The position numbers and the translations under genes are program-made. A stretch of DNA of 64,000 bases from Xanthobacteraceae bacterium (lineage in GTDB: Bacteria > Pseudomonadota > Alphaproteobacteria > Rhizobiales > Xanthobacteraceae). Where the stretch lies: the NCBI GenBank assembly GCA_029239875.1, contig JARBUD010000010.1, forward strand, positions 50,130 through 114,129. Direction: 5' to 3'. Positions 9,827-17,425 of the stretch are shown here, one piece after another. Each line of letters begins with the position of its first letter. The first letter of the stretch is position 1. The notes under the pieces were generated by a model, which saw nothing but the letters and a program-made list of their open reading frames with translations, searched no databases and was not told where the DNA came from.

Positions 9827-10971
9827 ATGCCCAGATCGTTCTTCCTGATCCCGTCCCAGCCGTTCGACAGGTGCGCCGTGCCGAGGATCAGGCTGACCAC
9901 GCGCTCCGACGTATCGGTGATGCGATAATCCTCCGGCACCGGATGCGGCCGACCCTCTTCTTCGCGGGCGGCGAACATGCGGGTGGCGGCGTGGACGCCG
10001 CGCAGCACCGCCTCGCGCGAGAGGCCGGTGATGACGATGGATCCCGTGTCCAGCGCCTCCGGCCGCTCGATCGCATCGCGCGGCGTGATGGCGGGGAAGC
10101 CGAGGATGGAGGCCTCCTCGGCGATGGTGCCGCTGTCGGAGATGGCGCAGAAGGCGCCCATCTGCAGGCGGTTATAGTCGTGGAAGCCGAACGGCTTCAT
10201 GAACTGCACCCGCTCGTCCGCCACCGCGCCGAGCGCCTCCAGCCGCTTGCGGGTGCGCGGATGGGTCGAGACGATGAGCGGGAGGTCATAGCGCACGGCG
10301 AGCTCCGAGAGCGCGCCGACCAGCTCGGAGAGGCGGTCGCCCCGGTCGACATTCTCCTCGCGGTGCAGCGAGACGATGAAATAGCCGCGCTCCGCGAGCC
10401 CCAGCCGTTCCAGCACGTCGGAGGCCTCGATCTGCGGGCGATAATGCTCCAGCACCTCGCGCATGGGCGAGCCGGTGAGGTAGAGACGCCGGTGCGGCAG
10501 GCCCTCGGCCAGCAGGTGCCGGCGGGCGTGCTCGGTATAGACGAGGTTGAAGTCGGCGATGTGGTCGACCAGCTTGCGGTTGGTCTCCTCCGGCACGTTG
10601 CGGTCGAAGGAGCGGTTGCCGGCTTCCATGTGATAGACTGGCACCTTCATCCGCCGGGCCATGATGGCGGAGATCGCCGAATTGGTGTCGCCGAGGATCA
10701 GCACCGCGTCGGGCTTTTCAGCGGCGATGACCTTCTCGCTCTCGGTCAGGATCTTGCCCAGCGTCTCGCCGAGCGAGCCGCCACCGGTGCCGAGGAAATG
10801 GTCCGGCCGGCGCACGCCGAGGTCCTCGAAGAACACCTCGTTGAGCTCGTAGTCGTAGTTCTGGCCGGTGTGGACGATGCAGTGGTCGCAATATTCGTCG
10901 AGCCGCGCCATCACCCGCGAGAGGCGGATGATCTCGGGCCGCGTGCCCAATATGGTCATCACCTTGAGCAT
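9823..10971 (-). CDS. fnlC: UDP-HexNAc 2-epimerase FnlC/WbjD (UDP-N-acetyl-L-fucosamine synthesis)
   Basis: 382-residue non-hydrolysing 2-epimerase (WecB superfamily). The opening LKVMTILGTRPEIIRLSRV and HTGQNYDYELNEVFFEDLG are characteristic of WbjD/FnlC/Cap5G, which perform the last step to UDP-N-acetyl-L-fucosamine. Catalytic-region segments LGDTNSAISA, HMEAGNRSFDRNVPEETNR and SLHREENV are present. ATG 10971 is chosen because it matches the family N-terminus; a start nine codons earlier would run into the preceding gene. It follows the cupin fragment of fnlB, and fnlA is absent from the window. Confidence 0.92.
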   Translation of the reverse strand: MLKVMTILGTRPEIIRLSRVMARLDEYCDHCIVHTGQNYDYELNEVFFEDLGVRRPDHFLGTGGGSLGETLGKILTESEKVIAAEKPDAVLILGDTNSAISAIMARRMKVPVYHMEAGNRSFDRNVPEETNRKLVDHIADFNLVYTEHARRHLLAEGLPHRRLYLTGSPMREVLEHYRPQIEASDVLERLGLAERGYFIVSLHREENVDRGDRLSELVGALSELAVRYDLPLIVSTHPRTRKRLEALGAVADERVQFMKPFGFHDYNRLQMGAFCAISDSGTIAEEASILGFPAITPRDAIERPEALDTGSIVITGLSREAVLRGVHAATRMFAAREEEGRPHPVPEDYRITDTSERVVSLILGTAHLSNGWDGIRKNDLGI

Positions 10972-10975
10972 CGTC

Positions 10976-11350
10976 TCACCCCAGGACAGGATCGGCATAG
11001 GTGTCGGGCGCGGCGGGATCGAAGATCGCCTGCGTCCAGAACAAGGTCAGCAGCGGCTTGTCGCCGATATTCTCGATGCTGTGCGTGTGCAGCGTCGGCA
11101 TGTCGACCGCCGCCGGCGCCGCGCCGTTCACGCGATATTCCCACACCGGCCCGCCGAGCACACGACGGATGCGGATGACGGCCTCGCCCTCCAGCACCAG
11201 GAAACGCTCGACCTTGTCGAGGTGGAAATGGTTGCCGCGCGTCACGCCCGGCTCTGTCCAGCTGAGGAAGGTCTGCCCGCCTCCGCCGCCCTTCACCGCC
11301 TCGAACAGCACGCCGCGCGCGTCGCTGTTGAGCTTGAGCGAGCGCGGCGC
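10976..11350 (-). pseudogene. fnlB: fnlB/wbjC/capF C-terminal cupin fragment (5' truncated)
   Basis: Only the ~115-residue cupin half of the bifunctional UDP-2-acetamido-2,6-dideoxy-hexose reductase remains: SLKLNSDARGVLFEAV, GQTFLSWTEPGVTRGNHFH, KVERFLVLEGEAVIRIRR, VDMPTLHTHSIENIG. The family protein is ~370 residues with an N-terminal SDR reductase domain, which is missing. Reading upstream, family resemblance stops at about 11,341-11,350 and an in-frame TGA follows at 11351-11353. A GTG at 11311 could in principle start a stand-alone cupin. Adjacent fnlC is intact, so the break looks like a rearrangement or an assembly join inside fnlB. Confidence 0.8.
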
Positions 11351-11838
11351 TCACCGAGGCCGCCGGCTTCTTCGTCGAGCAGGTGCTGCTCGACCACGAC
11401 GCCGACAGCTACCGTGTGCTGGGCGGCAGCCGCCGCTCCACCCATGAGGAGCTGCGCCACAACATGGCGCTGCTGATGCGCTGGCTGCACCCGGACCTGC
11501 AGGCGCTGCGCAACCGCGCCGCCGCCGACCGCGAGGTGTTCAGCAGCCGGGTGACGCGGGCCTGGGAGGACCTGAAGAACGACGAGCGCCGGCGTGCCTA
11601 TGACCGCCTGCACCCGCCGGCCGCGCCGTCGAACGGCGCGACGCGCCGGAGCAGCCGTGGGCCAAAGACCGGTTCGGTAAAGATCAGTCCGGCCAATGGC
11701 GCGTCGAAGGGCCGGTATCCCGGGAGCGCGGCGAAGCCGATGCTGCGTTCGCGGTCCCGCTCCCCCGGCAGATCCCGCCACAGCAGCGGCGGCTCGTTCT
11801 GGATGCGGCTCTTCGACCTGTTCCGGAGGAGCCCGTGA
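11341..11838 (+). pseudogene. J-domain protein, 5'-truncated fragment
   Basis: The plus-strand frame from about 11341 reads ASAALTEAAGFFVEQVLLDH, then DADSYRVLGGSRRSTHEELR and LLMRWLHPDLQALR. This is a J-domain with its HPD motif, followed by a Ser/Arg/Pro-rich tail. Upstream in frame there is a TGA at 11335-11337 and no good start codon; only a GTG at 11383, inside the helix before the J-domain, is available. J-domain proteins of this form occur in exopolysaccharide loci with a longer N-terminus. The N-terminus seems lost at the same point where the opposite-strand fnlB fragment is cut. The stop overlaps the next gene by 4 nt (GTGA). Confidence 0.6.
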
Positions 11839-13370
11839 CGCTGCTCTTTCCGGGCCGGGAGAAGCACAAGCGGCGCCACCACCGGTCCCGGACTCAGGAC
11901 GGCGCGCGCCCGCCGCGCCTGCCCTGGCTGCGCAACCTGCGCCTCGCCGTCGCCGCGCATCCGCGGCGGGCGGCGGCGCTCGGCGTGCTCGGCCTGCTGC
12001 TGGTCGGCTTCATCGCCACCTCCTCGCTGCCCATGGCACTGGCCGAGAGCTATCCGCGCCTCGCGCTGATGCTCTATCCCGATCACCCGCAGGCGCTGAT
12101 GACGCTCGCGCGGGACGAGCAGCGCGCGCTCGCCGCAGCATTGCCGGCCCCGCCGGCGCAGGATGCCCGGCTAGGCAGCGACGCCGCCGCTCCCGCGGAT
12201 GCCACGGCCGAAACATCGAGCGAAGCGGCGGCCGAGGCGCCGGCGACCGCGACGGGCGAGGCAATCACCGAGCCCCTCACGCCGCCGGCCTCGCCGGAGG
12301 AACTGGCCGCGCGCCGCGCCACCATCCGCGACCTCGCCTCCCGCGCGCTCGCGCAGGCGCCGCTCGCCGCCGACGTCTATCGCCTGCTCGGCGACACCTC
12401 CGAGGACCTCGAAATCACCCGCCAGGCGATGACCGAGGCGGTGGCGCGCTCGCGCCGCGAGACCGTGGCCGCCTTCTGGCTGCTGCACCAGGCCTATGAA
12501 GGCGGCGACCCTGATGGGGTGGTGCGCATGGCGAATGTGCTGCTGCGCACCCGTCCGGAGCTCAACCGCTTCACGCTGAGCTATCTGAATTCGCTGGTCC
12601 TGACGCCGGAAGGGCGCGACGCGCTGGCTGCCGCCCTCGTCGCCCAGCCGTCCTGGCGTCTTCGGTTCCTCGGCAATCTCGGCCAGCAGCTGGCCGCCTC
12701 CGACGCGCCGCTGACGCTGTTCCAGCAACTGAAGGCGGCGGGCAGCCCCCCGACCGAGGAGGAGCTGGCGCCGTTCCTGCGGGCCCGCATGGCCGCGGAC
12801 AAGTCGGCCGGCGCCGCCTACAACATCTGGCTGCAACTACTGTCGGCCGACGAGCTGGCCAAGGTGCGCCCGGTCAACAATATCGACTTCGCCGCCGCGC
12901 CGGGCACGCTGCCCTTCAACTGGAGCGTTCCGCGCTCCAGGAACGCCTTCGTGGATTTCCTGCCGCGCGGCGAGGCGAATGCAGGCCGCACCTTGCGGGT
13001 CCGCTTCGGCATCGGCAGGGTGGGGTTCAACGGCGTGTCGCAGGTGACCTTCCTCGCGCCCGGCACCTACCGCTTCACCGGCATGCAGAAGGGCAGCATG
13101 TCGGCGAAGCGCGGCATGCGCTGGCAGGTGCAGTGCTATTCCAGCAGCCAGATGGCCGGCCAGTCCGACCAGCTGATGGGGACGCCGCGCGGCTGGCAGG
13201 AATTCGCCTTCGACGTCACCATTCCCGATGACGGCGGCTGCGACGCCCAGCGGCTGCGCCTCATCCATGACGCCCGCTCGGCCTCCGAGCAGTTCGCCAG
13301 CGGCGAGATCCAGTTCGAGTCGCTGCGCATCGAGCCGGTGGTGGACACCCCGGCCGCGACGCCGGGCTGA
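11835..13370 (+). CDS. Hypothetical membrane-anchored protein of the polysaccharide locus
   Basis: 511 residues starting with GTG that overlaps the upstream stop by 4 nt. A basic Arg/His-rich N-terminus is followed by one membrane helix (about residues 45-68, AAALGVLGLLLVGFIATSS), then an Ala/Glu/Pro-rich linker and a helical region resembling a tetratricopeptide-like solenoid (LASRALAQAPLAADVYRLLG, TRQAMTEAVARSRRETVAAF). The last ~150 residues are beta-rich (TFLAPGTYRFTGMQKGSM, IQFESLRIEP). Coupling to the J-domain fragment and nearby sugar genes suggests a role in polysaccharide assembly or export. No specific family is recognised. Confidence 0.75.
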   Translation: MTLLFPGREKHKRRHHRSRTQDGARPPRLPWLRNLRLAVAAHPRRAAALGVLGLLLVGFIATSSLPMALAESYPRLALMLYPDHPQALMTLARDEQRALAAALPAPPAQDARLGSDAAAPADATAETSSEAAAEAPATATGEAITEPLTPPASPEELAARRATIRDLASRALAQAPLAADVYRLLGDTSEDLEITRQAMTEAVARSRRETVAAFWLLHQAYEGGDPDGVVRMANVLLRTRPELNRFTLSYLNSLVLTPEGRDALAAALVAQPSWRLRFLGNLGQQLAASDAPLTLFQQLKAAGSPPTEEELAPFLRARMAADKSAGAAYNIWLQLLSADELAKVRPVNNIDFAAAPGTLPFNWSVPRSRNAFVDFLPRGEANAGRTLRVRFGIGRVGFNGVSQVTFLAPGTYRFTGMQKGSMSAKRGMRWQVQCYSSSQMAGQSDQLMGTPRGWQEFAFDVTIPDDGGCDAQRLRLIHDARSASEQFASGEIQFESLRIEPVVDTPAATPG

Positions 13371-13389
13371 CGCTTTCCGCGCATGGCCG

Positions 13390-13920
13390 CTACCGGCGCA
13401 GGCGGCGGCGATATTCCGTCGGCGTGATGCCGACGGTGCGGCGGAAGCTGGCGGTGAAGGCCGAGGGGTTCTCGTAGCCGACCGAGAGCGCGATCTCGGT
13501 GACGCTGATCTCGATATCGGTCAGCAGGTCCTTCGCCCGCGCCACGCGCTGGTGGGTCAGCCATTCATAGGGCGTGTAGCCGGTCGCCATCCGGAAGGCG
13601 GTGCAGAAGTGGTGGCGGCTGAGCTTCAGCAGGTCGGCCATCTCCTTGAGCGTGACGTTCCGCTCAAGATGCTCGCGCATATGGGCCGTCACCTTCTTGA
13701 CCTGCCAGTCGGCGAGGCCCCGGCGCGGAGCGGCGATCCTGGTCTGTCCGAGCGGGGAGACGTGGCCCCGCACGAGGTGGGCGCACAGGAGATCGACGGC
13801 ATGCTCGAGAAGCGCACGCGACGACGGGTCCGAGACGAGGGCGTCGTTGCTCAGCAATCCGAGCAGCCGGGCCGTGGCCGGATCGTCGTAGGAGGCCGGT
13901 GCATGCTGCATGTTCATCAC
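13390..13920 (-). CDS. AraC-family transcriptional regulator
   Basis: 176-residue regulator with a C-terminal double helix-turn-helix: first HTH NVTLKEMADLLKLSRHHFC, second HTH ITEIALSVGYENPSAFTASF in the canonical GY.xxSxFxxxF arrangement, ending YRRRLRR. The N-terminal ~75 residues are short and lack an obvious cupin, so effector binding is unknown. An AT-rich divergent region follows upstream. No clear target is adjacent. Confidence 0.88.
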   Translation of the reverse strand: MMNMQHAPASYDDPATARLLGLLSNDALVSDPSSRALLEHAVDLLCAHLVRGHVSPLGQTRIAAPRRGLADWQVKKVTAHMREHLERNVTLKEMADLLKLSRHHFCTAFRMATGYTPYEWLTHQRVARAKDLLTDIEISVTEIALSVGYENPSAFTASFRRTVGITPTEYRRRLRR

Positions 13921-14342
13921 ATCCTCCCAGACGTGTTGAAGAGAACACTGGAGAGGTTAGCGACATCACCCGCACGCGAATATTATATACTTATATTACT
14001 CCCTTCAGCGCCGAGACCTATCCGCCGGATTTGCTTTTAATAGTGCAATGTATGACTTTACTTATACCTTGGCATAGGGCGAATTATAACGAGCAAGCAG
14101 CAAAGGGAGCGCCCGCTCGCGCAATGCTCACATTACCCTTGCGTCAGAGCCGCGGCATAGGGCGATGGTCGGCCGGGCTTTCACCGACGGGCGCGCCAAC
14201 CGCGGAACGCCGCCGCAACCGCGACCGAACGGCTCGACGAGGCTGGTGGTGATGGTGGCCATGGCAGAGGCCGGCCTGCCGCTGGAAGCCGGGAACAACC
14301 TCGGACAAGTCTGCCGTCAAGCGATGGCCCCCTACCATGGGC
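13921..14342. other. Intergenic region, AT-rich, with a 12-bp direct repeat
   Basis: No gene recognised in about 420 bp between the AraC gene and the 3' end of the NarL-type gene. Positions ~13975-14090 are strikingly AT-rich for this genome and probably hold the AraC promoter. The 12-mer GGCATAGGGCGA occurs at 14071-14082 and again at 14154-14165 (83 bp apart). Confidence 0.5.
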
Positions 14343-15059
14343 CTACGTCATGAGGGCCGCCGCAACCCTGTCCGGTGCCGCCATCGCGGCTCCGGCCGCC
14401 GCCGTCACGTCGTCCCCCGTTTCGGTCGCCTGCCGATCGTCGCTGCCATTGGCGGCGAGTTTCAGCTTCTCGGCCATCCGCACGAGATCGGCGAGCGAGC
14501 GCGCCTGCATCTTCTGCATCACCTTGCTGCGATGGATCTGGTAGGTGACCTCGCTGATGCCGAGCTCCGCCGCCGCCTGCTTGTTGAGGAGGCCGCTGAC
14601 CACGAGGGGGAGCACGTCACGCTCGCGCGGGGTAAGCGCCTCCAGGCGCCGTCGCAGCGCGGCGAGTTCCGCGCACTCCCGGCGCCGCAGGCGATCCTGG
14701 TCGACCGCAAGCCCTATCGCGCTCAGCAGATGCTCGTCGTCGAAAGGCTTGGACAGGAAATCCACGGCGCCGCGCTTCATGGCCCGCACCGTGGCGGGGA
14801 TGGTTCCGTACCCGGTGATGAAGACGATGGGCGGATGGTCGCTATCGGCGATCCGCGCCTGGAAGTCGAGGCCGCTGACATCGGGAAGCTCGACGTCGAG
14901 GACGATGCAGGCCGGCATGTCGGGGCGCTGGAAGGCGAGATATTCGCCGGCGGACCCGAACAGCACGGCATCGAGGCCGGCGGCCTCCAATAGTCCGCCC
15001 ACCGCCTCGCGTACGCGAAGGTCGTCATCGACCAGATAGACGATGGGATCCCCGCTCAT
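14343..15059 (-). CDS. FixJ/NarL-type response regulator (orphan)
   Basis: 238 residues. Receiver domain (about 1-120) with acidic pocket (VDDD), phospho-acceptor Asp in IVLDVELPDVSGLDFQ, Thr/Tyr-Gly-Thr region ITGYGTIP and conserved Lys in LSKPFDD. A LuxR-type HTH follows (LTPRERDVLPLVVSGLLNKQ, AAELGISEVTYQIHRSKVMQ), then a ~35-residue Ala-rich tail. The TVRAMKRGAVDFLSKPF motif is the FixJ/TtrR subgroup pattern. No histidine kinase lies beside it, so its sensor is elsewhere. Confidence 0.9.
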   Translation of the reverse strand: MSGDPIVYLVDDDLRVREAVGGLLEAAGLDAVLFGSAGEYLAFQRPDMPACIVLDVELPDVSGLDFQARIADSDHPPIVFITGYGTIPATVRAMKRGAVDFLSKPFDDEHLLSAIGLAVDQDRLRRRECAELAALRRRLEALTPRERDVLPLVVSGLLNKQAAAELGISEVTYQIHRSKVMQKMQARSLADLVRMAEKLKLAANGSDDRQATETGDDVTAAAGAAMAAPDRVAAALMT

Positions 15060-15351
15060 GCCGCACCTTCATTGCCGCAGCGGAAATTTAGCAAGCGGGT
15101 GAGGTACGGGACGAATAAATTTGTGTGAAACCTTGGCGGCACCTGCCGCGATGTTGCGGCGGCCATCGCGATATTGCGGTCATCCGTTCAGACCGACGGC
15201 AGGAGCCCCAGTATACGGCACGGGGCCGCAAGATCGCGACAGACGCCGCAAGCTCCGGACGGCGGCGGATCGGCCTCTCCCGTAACTTTCCACTCCATCG
15301 GCCGACGGGACCTGCAGGACGCGGGCCGGGCTCATCCAGATGGAGACACTC

Positions 15352-15588
15352 ATGAACAGGATCGTCCTTGCCCTCGCTGCCCTCGCCACCCTGACCGGCT
15401 CGGCCTATGCCGGCGACTTCGACCGCGCCGAGCGCGACGCCTGGAAGGCCACCGTGCTGAACCAGTCCTTCGAGGCCGCCCCGGTGATCACCGAGGGCCG
15501 CAACGCCGCGGTGAGCGCTCCGATGCTCGGCCATGTCGAGCCCTATATCCAGCAGAGCATCGAGCAGAACGCCCGCTCCTCCCGCTGA
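15352..15588 (+). CDS. Small secreted/periplasmic hypothetical protein
   Basis: 78 residues with a clear Sec signal peptide (MNRIVLALAALATLTGSAYA, cleavage before GDF) and a ~58-residue mature part (WKATVLNQSFEAAPVI, MLGHVEPYIQQSIEQ). ATG 15352 is preferred over the in-frame ATG at 15340 because GGAG lies 6-9 nt upstream and the signal peptide then begins properly. Function unknown. A strong hairpin terminator follows at 15646-15669. Confidence 0.7.
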   Translation: MNRIVLALAALATLTGSAYAGDFDRAERDAWKATVLNQSFEAAPVITEGRNAAVSAPMLGHVEPYIQQSIEQNARSSR

Positions 15589-15645
15589 GCCCGCAAGCCG
15601 GCAGTCGCCGGCCCAATCCCGCCTCGCCTCCCACGTGCCGAAAGA

Positions 15646-15669
15646 AAGGGCCGGCTCTCGCCGGCCCTT
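15646..15669. terminator. Bidirectional intrinsic terminator
   Basis: Perfect 10-bp stem AAGGGCCGGC / GCCGGCCCTT with a TCTC loop, between convergent genes (15352-15588 plus and 15707-15940 minus). The T-rich tail (TTTCTTT) is on the minus-strand side, so it best serves the minus-strand gene. Confidence 0.75.
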
Positions 15670-15706
15670 ATGCGTCGCGGAAGCCCACCGCAGCCAGTCC
15701 CGGGCG

Positions 15707-15940
15707 TCAGACGCCCCTCGTGCCGCGTGCGCCATGGGCCGGGATGAACTCGGCCTCCGTCAGCGCATAGGCGCTGTTCACCTTGTCGAGAAGATCGCCC
15801 ATCTCGTTCGCCGCGATGACCCGACGCTCCAGGTCCGCCCCGGTGACGCAGTAACCATTGTCGGTCGCCGCGATCGCCAGCGTCCGAGGCTTGCCGGCGC
15901 GATCCACGCCGCGGATGGTGCCGAGTGAAGTCTCCTTCAT
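15707..15940 (-). CDS. Hypothetical protein
   Basis: 77 residues from ATG 15940 (MKETSLGTIRGVDRAGKPRT), overlapping the upstream gene's stop in an ATGA, which supports this start and co-translation. It has a beta-rich N-terminal half (TLAIAATDNGYCVTGADLE) and a helical C-terminal half (ANEMGDLLDKVNSAYALTE). No signal peptide or known domain is seen. Confidence 0.6.
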   Translation of the reverse strand: MKETSLGTIRGVDRAGKPRTLAIAATDNGYCVTGADLERRVIAANEMGDLLDKVNSAYALTEAEFIPAHGARGTRGV

Positions 15941-16392
15941 GAACCCGCTCCCTTGCCGATTTGCGCGCATATGAAGGCCCCGCCGAGGGAACTGGCTCCC
16001 TCTCGCAGAGCCGCCGACTGCCGCGGCGTGAGAACGTTCTCCATCTCGCTGAGCGCGACCGCGAATGTCAGCGCGTGCCGCGCCCTCTCGCCGGCAGCAT
16101 CCGCTGTCTCCGCGGCCCGCACCTCGAAGGCGCGCGACACCCGGTCAAGTTCCAACATCGTGCCGGCAAAGCTGTTCCATGCGGTCTCCTGCGCCGGCCC
16201 GAGGTCCAGGGCGGCGTGGAGGACGGTCAACCGTTCGGGAACCCCGGCCGGCGGGGCCGGCTGCACGGCCCCCTCGCCGTCCCGCACCACGCCGAATCCC
16301 GTCGATCCGCCGCCGCCCATGGCGAGCGCCGCGACGGCCAGCGCGGCGGCACAGAGTGCGCCCAGCCTCGCGCCCAGTGAAATGGTCAGCAT
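15937..16392 (-). CDS. Putative periplasmic Spy/LTXXQ-like protein
   Basis: 151 residues. An N-terminal hydrophobic segment (about residues 8-27, LGALCAAALAVAALAMGGGG) would export or anchor it, followed by a helical region. The segment MENVLTPRQSAALREG resembles the LTxxQ motif of Spy/CpxP-like periplasmic stress proteins, preceded by AWNSFAGTMLELDRVSRAFE in the position of the first LTxxQ helix. The match is weak; a generic secreted helical protein is the alternative. First gene of a two-gene unit with 15707-15940. Confidence 0.6.
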   Translation of the reverse strand: MLTISLGARLGALCAAALAVAALAMGGGGSTGFGVVRDGEGAVQPAPPAGVPERLTVLHAALDLGPAQETAWNSFAGTMLELDRVSRAFEVRAAETADAAGERARHALTFAVALSEMENVLTPRQSAALREGASSLGGAFICAQIGKGAGS

Positions 16393-16641
16393 CTATTCCA
16401 CAAATTTAGCACTAAATCCAAATCACGCAGCTGAGAGCAAGCAACTCTACGGAAAAGGTTACTCCAGGCACGTTGCGCTTTTCAAGAAATGCCATTACAA
16501 CATGGCCCGCAAGTACTTACCCGGCCGCGGGGCGGTGGCGGGGGCCTCCTATTTCGAGAATATACTGCCACGGCAGCACATACTATTGGTTGCATGGCGG
16601 TATGATAGTAGATATCCATTTCTCTTGGCTGGGGGAGCCTG

Positions 16642-17388
16642 ATGAGCATCGGGATGGTGATCAGTTCCGTCGCCCTGATCATCTCGCTCCTCGTCACTGC
16701 CGTTAAGTTCGTCGACTGGCTCTCGCATTCCGATCCGCGCAGCATCATGCGCATGGGCCGGCTGAGCCTCATCCTCATCGCGGTCGCCTCCGTGCCCGGG
16801 CTGATGGCGCTGCTCGCCTTCCAGCAATGGACCGCCGCCATGCTGCTGGGCGCGGCGATGCTGCTCGGCCTCGCTTTGGTCAACTGGCGGCGCCTCGTGC
16901 CGCGCCGCCGCTTCCGCCCGCTCTGGGTCGACGAGCCGGCGCCCGCCCCTCCCCAGCGCTATGGCGAGCCTCGCGGCCACCATGGCCCGGATGCCGAGCT
17001 GGCGCGCCGCGCGGCGATCGTCCTCGAAGACTATGTCGCGCTCACCTCCCGGCAGGAGGGCGGCGCCCGCATCGCCGACGACGAGAGCGACGAGAGCATA
17101 CCGCGCGCAAGGGATGACGGGCCGATGAGCGTCGATGAGGCGCGCTCGGTGCTCGGCCTCGGCGCGGACGCGACATCGCCGCAAATCCGCGCGGCGCATC
17201 GCCGGCTGATGCAGCTGGTGCATCCCGACCGCGGCGGGACCGACTATCTGGCGGTGAAGATCAATCGCGCCAAGGACGTCCTGCTGGCCCGCGCGCCGGC
17301 GGACGGCAAGGCGGGACGCACGTCCCGCTCCCCGCGTACGGCGGGCGGTGGCGAGCGCAAGCGCGCCCGCCCCGCGGGCAGATCCTAG
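16642..17388 (+). CDS. Membrane-anchored J-domain protein
   Basis: 248 residues. Three hydrophobic segments lie near residues 4-24, 40-60 and 65-82, followed by a Pro-rich linker and a C-terminal J-domain (SVDEARSVLGLGADATSPQI, HRRLMQLVHPDRGGTDYLAV with the HPD), then a basic tail. This resembles the Tim14/DjlC-type J proteins that recruit DnaK at the membrane. ATG 16642 has GGGGGAG upstream. It ends 37 nt before the Tat-exported propeller protein, so both may be in one operon; a chaperone role for that neighbour is inference. Confidence 0.85.
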   Translation: MSIGMVISSVALIISLLVTAVKFVDWLSHSDPRSIMRMGRLSLILIAVASVPGLMALLAFQQWTAAMLLGAAMLLGLALVNWRRLVPRRRFRPLWVDEPAPAPPQRYGEPRGHHGPDAELARRAAIVLEDYVALTSRQEGGARIADDESDESIPRARDDGPMSVDEARSVLGLGADATSPQIRAAHRRLMQLVHPDRGGTDYLAVKINRAKDVLLARAPADGKAGRTSRSPRTAGGGERKRARPAGRS

Positions 17389-17425
17389 ACATTCGGCAGG
17401 CGAACAACATCAGAGGGAGGGGCAG

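Noticed and set aside
13978..14090. AT-rich patch considered as a horizontally acquired insert or origin
   Set aside because: Too short, no iterons, DnaA-box cluster or mobile-element gene; more likely a promoter region.
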